Assembly: GCA_050943575.1 (NCBI GenBank)
Contig: JBMNPL010000022.1
Coordinates: 1-9,329 of the forward strand
Direction of reading: 5' to 3'
From: WRCA01 sp050943575
GTDB lineage: Bacteria; Pseudomonadota; Alphaproteobacteria; Rs-D84
DNA: 9,329 nt
A program made the translations under genes and the position numbers. Below the pieces are notes generated by a model. That model was given only the letters and a program-made list of their open reading frames with translations, made no database searches and had not been told where the DNA came from. How positions within the stretch are numbered: position 1 is the stretch's first letter; the number at the start of each line of letters is the position of its first letter. This document shows, piece after piece, positions 1-6,975 of this stretch.

Positions 1-2
1 AG

Positions 3-47
3 CTGATCTGTACAGGTAGTGAAAAGGAATCATCCTCGGACAGATAG
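3..47 (+). CDS. possible C-terminal tail of a gene entering from the left
   Basis: A plus-strand frame is open from the left edge to a TAG at 45-47 and reads LICTGSEKESSSDR. A hairpin followed by a T-rich stretch begins about ten bases later, the layout expected at the end of a transcription unit. Only fourteen codons are visible, so chance is a serious alternative and no function can be given. Confidence 0.15.
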   Translation: MICTGSEKESSSDR

Positions 48-57
48 AAACAAACAC

Positions 58-95
58 GGGGTCTCCGGACCCCAGCTTAATCCTTTTATTTTCCA
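58..95 (+). terminator. hairpin with UNCG-type loop plus T-rich tail
   Basis: ggggtc (58-63) pairs perfectly with gacccc (68-73) around the loop tccg, giving a six-pair GC-rich stem closed by a C(UCCG)G tetraloop. A T-rich stretch follows at about 84-95. It probably ends transcription arriving from the left; it could also be the 3' end of a structured RNA. Confidence 0.35.
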
Positions 96-581
96 CTTCT
101 ATTAAAGTAGATGTTAAATTTTGAATTTATGTTATTTTGTCTATAAATCACAACTGTTAACTTTTGTATTGCGGTCATTGAAAATAATATAAGAGTTTAG
201 TTTACCTTGGACAATCTGGGTTATAATGTAATTTTCGAATTTGAATAAGATCTGATTCGTAATTTTACGTTTGATGTTAACTTTACATTGTTAAATATTA
301 TCTTTCATTAAGGGGAATTATCTGAACATTTTTGTCCCAAACAGTTTCTCTTTCTCTAGAATCGCAGCATCTTTTTAAGTCATTATGAGAGTTTTCTTAG
401 CGTCCAGTTCAGGTTTCATCCTCTACAATGCATAATGATAAAAATTCATAATGCCTATTCTGATATTGTATTATATGTTTTATTAAAACTCGTGTCTGAC
501 ATTTACGTGAAATGATTGACCTCGTTTTCGCTACGATAATTGTATTTTACGAACGGTTTCCGCGTTCTCAGTTAGCTCTTT
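96..581. other. AT-rich gap without an intact gene
   Basis: This stretch is strongly AT-rich and has no convincing reading frame, tRNA or array on either strand. The heptamer cataatg occurs twice close together (431-437 and 447-453). A possible minus-strand transposase scrap at 318-419 is listed separately. The rest looks like ordinary intergenic or decayed sequence. Confidence 0.5.
318..419 (-). pseudogene. possible transposase scrap
   Basis: On the minus strand a short frame starts at ATG 419. It reads MKPELDAKKTLIMT, meets a TAA at 375-377, then continues in the same frame as KDAAILEKEKLFGTKMFR to a second TAA at 318-320. The wording resembles the part of IS1634-type transposases just before the YREK signature. 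It lies downstream of the larger transposase fragment on the same strand, so it would have to be a second copy or a rearranged piece. The match is from memory of the family style, not an alignment. Confidence 0.22.
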
Positions 582-1037
582 TCACGATCGGAATCCGTCA
601 ATTAAGGTCTGTTTGAGTGCCTTCGGCGTCGGGATAGAACCGTTCTCATGCCTAAGACGCCGAATAATGCGTCCGAAATTGCTGAAAATACGTTTCTTTT
701 CCTCCCCATTCCCAACAATAACCGTAAATGAGAACGAACTCAGTTCCTCGGGTATCGATTTTGCCGTCAGACCTCTGAACTCCGGATACGGAAAACGGAT
801 CATCGACATACAGAACAGCGCCAGAAAAGAAATTAGGACATGTACTCTGATCGCATTTTCAGATGTGTATCCATCCAGTCTCCAATCTCTCCTGTGCTTC
901 AGGTCTCTGAACTTCGTCTCCACATCATTTCTCGCACGGTATAGATCCAACACTTCCGAAGCTGTCAATGGACGGTTTGTCAGAATCTCCCGGAACACAG
1001 TCTCCGCCAAAAACTTGTTCTCTGCGGCCATCGTCAC
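582..1037 (-). pseudogene. C-terminal fragment of an IS4-superfamily (IS1634-like) transposase
   Basis: The 151 residues read from a GTG at 1037 contain the signature Y33-x2-R36-x3-E40-x6-K47 (LYRARNDVETKFRDLK). In the IS4 superfamily this carries the catalytic glutamate of the DDE site. A hydrophobic helix follows (about residues 65-82, VHVLISFLALFCMSMI), then a basic C-terminal tail, as in IS1634-type enzymes. Those enzymes are usually about 450-550 residues, so the N-terminal two thirds, with both catalytic aspartates, is missing. The frame stays open upstream only to a TAG at 1107-1109, and nothing further right resembles the missing part. The start codon is therefore arbitrary and the product cannot be active. 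No terminal inverted repeats could be assigned. Confidence 0.75.
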
Positions 1038-1163
1038 ATTTTCGTCGGATTCGGTATTTTTGCATGTAATCTGCTTCTTCTGCGAGATATTTTCTTTCTT
1101 TTCCCACTAAACATCTACCGGGTCCGATCACAAGATCAGAGGATTCAATTCCTATGATTAAGA

Positions 1164-1215
1164 CGGCCTTTCGGCCTGGTTTAATTGTTTAACGACACAA
1201 AACATCGAAAGGCCG
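1164..1215. repeat. 10-bp perfect inverted repeat with inner hairpin
   Basis: cggcctttcg (1164-1173) is the exact reverse complement of cgaaaggccg (1206-1215), with a 32-base AT-rich spacer. The left arm can also fold alone: on the minus strand 1166-1177 reads GGCC-GAAA-GGCC, a stem with a GNRA loop. On the minus strand it begins two bases after a TAA (1218-1220), so it may end transcription there. An insertion-sequence end is the alternative. Confidence 0.4.
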
Positions 1216-1217
1216 CT

Positions 1218-1457
1218 TTACTCTTTGCCCAGATCTTTGATATCTATTTCAACCTTTATCTTACGTCAGTTCCTGGAATGCACTCTATCTATCAAATCCG
1301 GATTTGAACATATGTCTGTTTTTTTGAGAAGATACGAGGAGTACTCAAAATCATGGCAATTATCGATACAGATGGAATCCATCGAAGGGAAAAGATGATT
1401 CGATCTGTGCATTTTTATCAATCGATATTCCAACAATTGGATGGATGTATATTGCAA
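1218..1457 (-). pseudogene. unidentified minus-strand frame interrupted by TGA
   Basis: A minus-strand frame from ATG 1457 runs 63 codons to a TGA at 1266-1268. It then continues in frame as RKIKVEIDIKDLGKE to a TAA at 1218-1220, just before the inverted repeat at 1164-1215. The tail looks like a natural protein end, which suggests a gene broken by one stop codon. Against this, the plus strand also has a long open frame here, and base composition does not decide between them. I do not recognise the protein. Methanomassiliicoccales decode UAG as pyrrolysine, not UGA, so readthrough is not a ready explanation. Confidence 0.2.
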
Positions 1458-1463
1458 TATCTC

Positions 1464-1501
1464 CTATATAGGTGGCGTGATTTTAAGGTAAAATTATATA
1501 T
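1464..1501 (+). promoter_or_regulatory. two TATA-like boxes before the first surface-protein gene
   Basis: Two archaeal TATA-box candidates lie upstream: ctatata (1464-1470) and ttatatat (1494-1501). Archaeal transcription normally starts about 25 bases downstream of the box. The first would place the start near 1492, with a short leader to ATG 1508. The second would place it near 1522, which excludes ATG 1508 and favours ATG 1532, preceded by agga at 1523-1526. The sequence alone does not decide. Confidence 0.4.
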
Positions 1502-1507
1502 TGTTGG

Positions 1508-3094
1508 ATGAAAATGTTAAATAGGATATCTATGAAATCTGAATACACACCATATGAGTACAGATCAATAATCGCCTCGGTTGGATCATCCCGCAGGAAA
1601 ATTATCATCGTATCCGCATTCGCGGTTCTCCTGATGATAGCCTCCGCGGTAATCGTGATGTCTGCATCCGACGATACGAGATCGTCGGATGCCGCTATGG
1701 GCGATACATTCACATCGGATACCGTCGAAGGAGTGACCGTGACATACAAGATCCTGACGGAATCCGGAACGGAGGGATCCGTTCAGGTAGGTGACGGTAG
1801 CAATAGCGCGATCGCCGGTTCCACATCCGGTGAACTATCGATCCCGTCTACCGTCGAATACGGAGGAGTCACATACACTGTGACATCCATAGGCGACCAT
1901 GCATTCTATAACTGTCATGCCCTCACATCCGTGACCATACCCGACAGTGTGACGGAGATAGGCGACCATGCATTCTATAACTGTCATGCCCTCACATCCC
2001 TGACCGTACCCGACAGTGTGACGGAGATAGGCGACCATGCATTCAGTTATTGTACCGCCCTCACATCCCTGACTGTACCCGACAGTGTGACATCCATAGG
2101 CGACTATGCATTCAGTTGCTGCCAGGCCCTCACATCCCTGACCATACCCGACAGTGTGACATCCATAGGCAGCGACGCATTCTACGATTGCCCCATAACC
2201 ACTTTCACCGTGACGTTCCCGTCAGCGACCGTGACCTCCGGAGGTGTGACCGATATGTATCTCGACAAATCATCGACCGGATGGGAACTTCCGGGCCAAT
2301 CCTCTGTGACCGTCACCACTCTGATACTCGACGGCATATCCGATGCCGATCTGGATCCCAACGATCCGACGGCGGGGATATACGGAGAGGACGGATGGGC
2401 ACTCGAATACACCGACAGCAGCATCCTCACATCGTATTACACATACTCTGCTTCAAGCGGACTCTGGGTCTCACAGCCGGTCGTGACCCTCACCGCAGGC
2501 GATTCGGGTATCACCGGATTCACGTACACCGTGAACGGAGGCGCGTCCCGGACGTACGCCGGAGCATTCGCGGTGACATACGGCGACGTCGTCGTGATAA
2601 CCGCGTCCGTGAGGACGGGATACGGATTCGATTCGTGGTCCGGGTCCGTATCCGGCACATCCAATCCTCTGACGGTCACAGCGGCATCGGATCTCGCACT
2701 GACCGCATCCTCTTCCCCGGGGACCGGTCCAGTGAGGATCGTGTACAAGATCACCTACAGGACGGGATTGGGATACGCGTACTCGGATTCCTCCTCTACA
2801 GCCATATATTCCGACGGGAGCGTGACGTTCTCCGTCAGCATACTGTCGGAGTACTCCCTCCGGGGGGTGTACGCCACCAATGGCGACATAACGTCCGTCG
2901 GAGGCGGGAGGTACACCCTGTCGAATGTGACGGAGGACACCACCGTGTGGGTGTCCGCAGTGCATTCGGAACCACCGCTGACGGACGACGACGGGGGTCA
3001 CAGTTCACGGATAGGATGGATAATAGTGCTGGTCGCGGCCACGGCGGCATTGACGATAATGGTGGCGGGAGTGGTGTATTTGATCAGGACATGA
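1508..3094 (+). CDS. BspA-like leucine-rich-repeat surface protein with C-terminal membrane anchor
   Basis: This 528-residue protein is predicted to be a membrane-anchored adhesin facing outside. After a polar start and an RRK stop signal, a membrane helix or uncleaved signal spans residues 32-52. LRR_5 (BspA-like) repeats of 23 residues occupy about 119-229, with the pattern IGDxAFxxCxALTSxTxPDSVT. A module with W-x-L-x-G-Q-S and AGIYG follows (about 245-318). Then comes a divergent InlB B-repeat-like domain (about 326-404, GYGFDSWSGSVSG). A beta-rich module shared with the two genes downstream begins near 412, and a membrane helix (about 503-525) ends in a short tail. ATG 1532 is a possible alternative start that would remove eight residues. 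In BspA-like proteins such repeats bind extracellular matrix or other cells; the ligand here is unknown. There is no archaeosortase-type PGF motif, so anchoring is probably by the helix itself. Confidence 0.85.
   Translation: MKMLNRISMKSEYTPYEYRSIIASVGSSRRKIIIVSAFAVLLMIASAVIVMSASDDTRSSDAAMGDTFTSDTVEGVTVTYKILTESGTEGSVQVGDGSNSAIAGSTSGELSIPSTVEYGGVTYTVTSIGDHAFYNCHALTSVTIPDSVTEIGDHAFYNCHALTSLTVPDSVTEIGDHAFSYCTALTSLTVPDSVTSIGDYAFSCCQALTSLTIPDSVTSIGSDAFYDCPITTFTVTFPSATVTSGGVTDMYLDKSSTGWELPGQSSVTVTTLILDGISDADLDPNDPTAGIYGEDGWALEYTDSSILTSYYTYSASSGLWVSQPVVTLTAGDSGITGFTYTVNGGASRTYAGAFAVTYGDVVVITASVRTGYGFDSWSGSVSGTSNPLTVTAASDLALTASSSPGTGPVRIVYKITYRTGLGYAYSDSSSTAIYSDGSVTFSVSILSEYSLRGVYATNGDITSVGGGRYTLSNVTEDTTVWVSAVHSEPPLTDDDGGHSSRIGWIIVLVAATAALTIMVAGVVYLIRT
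1889..2200 (+). repeat. 69-bp tandem repeats encoding LRR units
   Basis: Units begin at 1889, 1958, 2027 and 2096, with a partial fifth at 2165. Each is exactly 69 bases (23 codons) and starts at the ata of the IGD motif. The first two differ at only two positions by eye; the later ones diverge mainly in the AFxxC part. Near-identity including silent positions points to recent duplication or gene conversion rather than old repeats under selection. Confidence 0.9.
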
Positions 3095-3151
3095 CATTGT
3101 CAAGGACATTCAACAAATGAAATCTATTGGTATGAATTCTTTAAATCAAAC

Positions 3152-3179
3152 CTTTTTCATTTCATTCTTTAAATTTTCT
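3152..3179. terminator. pyrimidine-rich stretch between converging genes
   Basis: Downstream of the first surface-protein gene the plus strand carries cctttttcatttc and then taaattttc. U-rich tracts of this kind end transcription in archaea. The 11-mer attctttaaat occurs at 3137-3147 and 3165-3175, and aatgaaat (3116-3123) is inverted at 3160-3167. The opposing gene ends at 3162, inside the tract. No strong hairpin is present. Confidence 0.3.
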
Positions 3180-3500
3180 GAAATGCCTGTTCATCCTGTG
3201 AACGGGATTCCGACGATCGCATGATCCGGAACGTCTCGATATCCTGTTCTTTCTCGCTGTTTTCTCGCTATTGCCGGAAACATCGGCGTTGCCGCTGTCT
3301 GTATCGTTGTTCCGACCATCGTCTCCGCGCATGCAGGGAGACATTATGATCCTGTCAGATTTCAGACAGAACTCCGGCTTGTTGTACTCCATGAGATCCG
3401 CCGGCACGTCCGCCGCCGTGGGATTCCGCTCCATCTCCCCGATGCACTCTTTGACATCTTCGTGATCCTCCGGACACACGAAGACCTGAGTGCGGTCCAT
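3162..3500 (-). CDS. small unidentified protein, possibly a remnant
   Basis: I do not recognise this 112-residue minus-strand frame. The first 60 or so residues look coding: acidic, natural in composition, with frequent G or C at third positions and four cysteines (C9, C19, C45, C56) in FVCPEDHED, KECIGEM, EFCLKS and SPCMRG. The last 50 residues are polar and basic (SRRSGSCDRRNP) and less convincing, so the natural end may have been altered. Upstream of ATG 3500 the frame stays open to 3611, but there the plus strand clearly encodes LRR sequence, so the extension is probably a shadow. The gene converges on the first surface-protein gene with 67 bases between stops. It may be a short orphan gene or the broken end of a longer one. 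A plus-strand frame at 3271-3465 overlaps it and looks less like protein. Confidence 0.4.
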   Translation of the reverse strand: MDRTQVFVCPEDHEDVKECIGEMERNPTAADVPADLMEYNKPEFCLKSDRIIMSPCMRGDDGRNNDTDSGNADVSGNSEKTARKNRISRRSGSCDRRNPVHRMNRHFRKFKE

Positions 3501-3512
3501 ATGAGTGACTAA

Positions 3513-4325
3513 CTCGTTGAATTCTGTTCGGCCCTTGCATCGATCGTCATACCGAATAACATCAGTTTTCTTCCCAGTTCTATGTTTTATAAATGTTACG
3601 CTCCCGCATCGTCAACGATACCTGAAAATGTGACATCCATCGGAGATGGCACATTCGTAGGTTGTCACTCCCTCACATCTGCGACGATAGTATCTTTTTC
3701 GGGAAATACGGTATCGGGAGGTGTTATCGACAAATACTTCGATAAAACGTCCGAACATTGGAAACTTCCCGGACAGGCATCCGAATCGATAACGGATCTC
3801 ACGATCGGCGGGATATCGGATTCCGTTCTGGATCCGAACAATGCGGACGCCGGGATATACGGCACGGACGGTTTGGCGCTCACCTATGAATACGGCAGCA
3901 TAACCAACGTGTACAATTACGATTCCGTTTCAGAACGGTGGGTCCTGACCTCTCACACAGATACATCGCCGGTGACGGAATACGACATCACCTTCAGACA
4001 GGGTCTCGGATATACCGTGTACCCGTCTTACGCGACCGTGTCCCCATCCGGGACGGTCATGTTCACGGTCAGCGTACTGTCCGGGTACGATCTCCGGGGA
4101 GTTTTCTCCGACGGCGGTATCGTCAGATCGCTGGGAGGGGAAAGGTACATGCTTTCGGACGTGACCGAGGATACAGTTGTGTGGGCATCCGCGACGGAAT
4201 ACGCTCCGGATGTCTCCGATACGGATGACGGGAACGGTCCGACGGAATGGATCCCCGTGATTGCGGCCGCGGCCGCAGCCCTGGCCATGATAGCAGTATC
4301 CGTGGTATATCTTAAAAGAAAATGA
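3513..4325 (+). pseudogene. 5'-truncated BspA-like LRR surface protein
   Basis: The frame opens after a TAA at 3510-3512 and immediately reads LRR_5 sequence (FCSALASIVIPNN, then MFYKCYAPASSTIPENVTSIG and FVGCHSLTSATI). The repeats therefore begin before the first ATG at 3582 (247 residues from there). No signal peptide, Shine-Dalgarno sequence or TATA-like box was seen ahead of it. Numbered from ATG 3582, it keeps the W-x-L-x-G-Q-A-S / GIYG module (about 45-115), lacks the InlB-type domain, and has the shared beta-rich module (about 134-210) and a membrane helix (about 223-243) ending LKRK. The head of a surface protein is missing while the tail is intact, so a secreted product is unlikely. 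It may be a dead copy, a silent cassette that recombines with its neighbours, or a gene with an unrecognised start. Confidence 0.7.
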
Positions 4326-4619
4326 TCTTTTCCGAAACTTTTAAAAAAGCTCCGTCAGAGATCTTATATCTTTTTCAATTGGTACGCTGACGGTTATTCC
4401 CATACTGCTGGATCAAATCATAATATTTTATACCAATTTCATGAATAAAAAATAAATTTTATTTTCACAGTAAAAACATATTACAGAATTAATACAATAT
4501 TGATGAATTATACGATGTTCAATTTACAATATTATGCCAATATTATTTCCAATATTGCATTATTTTAACGGCGTTATTATATATTTTTCATACAGTAGTA
4601 TATTAACATTTCTTATTTG
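4326..4619. other. AT-rich gap between surface-protein genes
   Basis: No gene is supported here. It contains tttttc at 4371-4376, a possible U-rich terminator for the upstream copy, and a 7-bp inverted repeat (ccgtcag 4352-4358, ctgacgg 4387-4393) with a 28-base spacer. Very AT-rich sequence with further TATA-like runs (about 4577-4585) leads into the promoter of the next gene. Confidence 0.4.
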
Positions 4620-4654
4620 TATAAATAAGGGATATAACTCCGTTATGCAAGGAG
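4620..4654 (+). promoter_or_regulatory. TATA-like box and Shine-Dalgarno sequence of the third surface-protein gene
   Basis: tataaata (4620-4627) is a good archaeal TATA box and would place the transcription start near 4650. aaggag (4649-4654) is a strong Shine-Dalgarno sequence eight bases before ATG 4663. This pair decides the start: the frame is open back to 4534, but the extra 43 residues would put a second hydrophobic stretch ahead of a normal signal peptide and would ignore the ribosome binding site. Confidence 0.6.
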
Positions 4655-4662
4655 AAAATACA

Positions 4663-6819
4663 ATGAATATGAAAAAAATAAAAATCATGATAAGTCTCGC
4701 TGTTCTGTCATTTGTTATTTTATTCGCAGGATATGCTGTTGCGGACAATGATTCCTCAGCGGCATTGAATGACGTATTCACAGACGATTCGACAGGCGTG
4801 ACAATAACATACAAAATCACCAACGAATCCCCGCACCAGGTCCAGGCAGGCGACAGCAACGGCAATGCCGTATCGCTTCTGGCGACCGATGTTACGATAC
4901 CTTTCAGTGTTGTGCATGATTCGCAAACATACGAGGTCGTAAGGATAGGGGATAATGCATTCCTCGGCTGCATCAATCTGGAATCGGTGACGATCGACGC
5001 CGATCTGGCAACCATAGGCGCACACGCATTCCAGAAATGCAGCAGCCTTACATCCGTATCCCTCCCGGAAAGTTTGATGAGCATAGAGGAAAAGGCCTTC
5101 TACAACTGCGGCAGCCTTACGGACATAACCATACCCAAAAATGTGATTACAATGGGTGACAACGTGTTCTACGGATGCACGAGTCTTCCTTCCATAAACG
5201 TGGATGGTTTGAATACAGTATACTCGTCAGTGGACGGAGTGCTGTTCAACGAGACCTTAACGGAACTGATATGCTATCCGGCAGGCAGGACCGGCACCTC
5301 GTACACGGTACCGGGCGGCGTGTCAACCGTCAGTACTTCTGCTTTCTCCAACTGCGTATACCTGGAATCATTGGATATAAATGAAGTGAGTAGTCTCGGT
5401 ATTCCTGCATTCTACGGTTCCGACAGACTTGGTTCGATAACCGTAAACGATTTGAATACAACATATTCGTCGGTGGACGGAGTGCTGTTCAACAAGGCCT
5501 TAACGGAACTGATATGCTATCCGGCAGGCAGGACCGGCACCTCGTACACGGTACCCGGTACGGTCACCGCGATAGATAACCGTGCATTCAACTATTCCCA
5601 TGTCGAAACCGTATACATCGGAGAGAATGTAACGACGATGGGAAATAACATATTCGAAGACTGCCTCGATCTCGAATCCGTTGTCGTGGACAGTTCAAAT
5701 TCAGATTATTCGTCGGTGGACGGAGTATTATTCAACAAGGCCGTATCGGAACTGATATGGTATCCGGCAGGCAGGACCGACACCTCGTACACGGTACCCG
5801 GTACGGTCACCGCGATCGGTACGAAAGCGTTCGAATACTGCACGGATCTGGAATCCGTCACGATACCCGATAAGGTGACATCGATAGGCAACAGTGCGTT
5901 TGCCGGTTGCACACTGTCCCGCATGACCGTGGAAATATCGGGTTCAGCCCTGACCTCCGGCGGTATGGTCGAGACATATTTCTCATCGGATGTCTTGGAT
6001 GGATGGCTGTTGGAAGGACAGGCATCCAGGACCTTGATCCATCTCACATTGACGGGGATATCCGCTTCCGGTCTCCCTCCCAGCAGCATATACGGATACG
6101 GCGAGTCGGAAATATGCCTTACCTATGCCGATGATCCTGTGAATTACGTGTACATCGACGATGTGACAGGATGGCAGCAGGCATATACCGTCATTTTGAA
6201 TGCGGGAAGCGGTTCGGGAGGAAGTCCTTCGTTCATCATAGCCTACGGTGACGACACGGTGATAGGATACTCCGCACCGCATCTTCTCGGATACACCCTC
6301 AGCGGATGGTATACTTCCTCCAGCGGAGGCATATCGGTCATGAATGCATCCGGCATTCTGATATCCGATGCAGTCGGATATACCGACAGCAGCAGCGATT
6401 GGATAAATACCGCCGGAAACGTTACCCTGTACGCTCATTGGACCATGGTCGATCCGGGCCCTACGGTCTATGATATAACCTACAGGGCGGGATACGGGTA
6501 CACGATATATTCTTCGTCTTCCGCCATCTCGTCCGAAGGAACGGTGACGTTCACCGTGAATCCGATATCCGGATACGGATTGGTAGGGGTGTACTCGGAC
6601 AACGGGATCATAAAATCATTAGGAGGGGGAAGATATTCCCTTTCCGGTGTCACGGATAACGTTACGGTATGGGCATCCGCGTTCGCAAACAATCCGTCCC
6701 CATCGTCTTCGAGTATCGATAACGAGGAGGGCGTTGTGATGTGGATAGTTGTTCTTGTGGCAGCCGCTGCAGCTTTGACGATAATGGTGGCAGGGGTGGT
6801 GTATCTCAAAAAAGAATGA
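4663..6819 (+). CDS. large BspA-like LRR surface protein with InlB-type repeat and C-terminal anchor
   Basis: This 718-residue protein starts at ATG 4663, chosen for the Shine-Dalgarno sequence at 4649-4654. A classic signal peptide comes first (MNMKKIKIM, hydrophobic core, AVA before DNDSS, about residue 26). LRR_5 repeats span about 90-418. Within them lies a higher-order 81-residue unit starting at residues 187, 268 and 349, with the core YSSVDGVLFN, then YPAGRTGTSYTVPG. The W-x-L-x-G-Q-A-S module follows (about 433-506). Next is an InlB B-repeat / Listeria-Bacteroides-type domain (about 508-598, ending NVTLYAHWT). The shared beta-rich module begins near 603 (YDITYRAGYGYT), and a membrane helix (about 694-714) ends LKKE. 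It should be exported, tethered by its C-terminus and displayed outside as an adhesin-like protein; the partner is unknown. Unlike the first gene, its N-terminal signal looks cleavable. Confidence 0.88.
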   Translation: MNMKKIKIMISLAVLSFVILFAGYAVADNDSSAALNDVFTDDSTGVTITYKITNESPHQVQAGDSNGNAVSLLATDVTIPFSVVHDSQTYEVVRIGDNAFLGCINLESVTIDADLATIGAHAFQKCSSLTSVSLPESLMSIEEKAFYNCGSLTDITIPKNVITMGDNVFYGCTSLPSINVDGLNTVYSSVDGVLFNETLTELICYPAGRTGTSYTVPGGVSTVSTSAFSNCVYLESLDINEVSSLGIPAFYGSDRLGSITVNDLNTTYSSVDGVLFNKALTELICYPAGRTGTSYTVPGTVTAIDNRAFNYSHVETVYIGENVTTMGNNIFEDCLDLESVVVDSSNSDYSSVDGVLFNKAVSELIWYPAGRTDTSYTVPGTVTAIGTKAFEYCTDLESVTIPDKVTSIGNSAFAGCTLSRMTVEISGSALTSGGMVETYFSSDVLDGWLLEGQASRTLIHLTLTGISASGLPPSSIYGYGESEICLTYADDPVNYVYIDDVTGWQQAYTVILNAGSGSGGSPSFIIAYGDDTVIGYSAPHLLGYTLSGWYTSSSGGISVMNASGILISDAVGYTDSSSDWINTAGNVTLYAHWTMVDPGPTVYDITYRAGYGYTIYSSSSAISSEGTVTFTVNPISGYGLVGVYSDNGIIKSLGGGRYSLSGVTDNVTVWASAFANNPSPSSSSIDNEEGVVMWIVVLVAAAAALTIMVAGVVYLKKE
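5221..5949 (+). repeat. 243-bp higher-order tandem repeat inside the third surface-protein gene
   Basis: Three units start at 5221, 5464 and 5707, exactly 243 bases (81 codons) apart. The first 100 or so bases of each are highly alike (tcgtcrgtggacggagt and later tatccggcaggcaggaccg), while the remainder, encoding ordinary LRR units, is diverged. The conserved part encodes the YSSVDGVLFN to TVPG insertion common in BspA-like proteins. The uneven conservation suggests local gene conversion or selection on the insert. Confidence 0.85.
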
Positions 6820-6840
6820 CGCCGTTTCAAATCATTTCAA

Positions 6841-6866
6841 AGGAATGCTCCGAATCGGAGCTTCCT
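6841..6866 (+). terminator. hairpin after the third surface-protein gene
   Basis: aggaa (6841-6845) and gctccg (6847-6852) pair with cggagc (6856-6861) and ttcct (6862-6866). The result is an 11-pair stem with one bulged base and an aat loop, beginning 21 bases after the stop codon. The T-tail is weak (catttaatctt), so it may stabilise the 3' end or work with U-rich sequence downstream. Confidence 0.5.
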
Positions 6867-6975
6867 ACATTTAATCTTCAGATATGAATCATCTATTTTA
6901 TTGGCTCTGTTAAAAATCGAATGGATTCGAGATCTTGAAGAATTTATTTTAAGTTTTCATGTGTATGTCGGAAGC

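Noticed and set aside
1..83. 3' end of an RNase P or SRP RNA at the left edge
   Set aside because: The hairpin and agctta sequence prompted the idea, but the conserved core elements are not visible in the few bases present.
613..1110. Plus-strand 165-codon open frame
   Set aside because: It lies opposite the transposase fragment, which carries an exact YREK signature; this frame has no recognisable features.
1889..2200. Regular 69-bp repeats considered as a CRISPR-like array
   Set aside because: The units are contiguous, in frame and encode LRR_5 repeats; there are no unique spacers.
2471..3001. Minus-strand 176-codon open frame
   Set aside because: It is antisense to the InlB-type and C-terminal modules, and its composition is typical of an antisense shadow.
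2050..3120. Plus-strand 356-codon open frame overlapping the first surface-protein gene
   Set aside because: It is rich in Arg, His, Asp and Gly, has no domain pattern and follows the repeat and codon structure of the real gene in another frame.
4534..4662. N-terminal extension of the third surface-protein gene from ATG 4534
   Set aside because: A Shine-Dalgarno sequence and TATA-like box point to ATG 4663, which gives a standard signal peptide; the upstream part is AT-rich and has no ribosome binding site.
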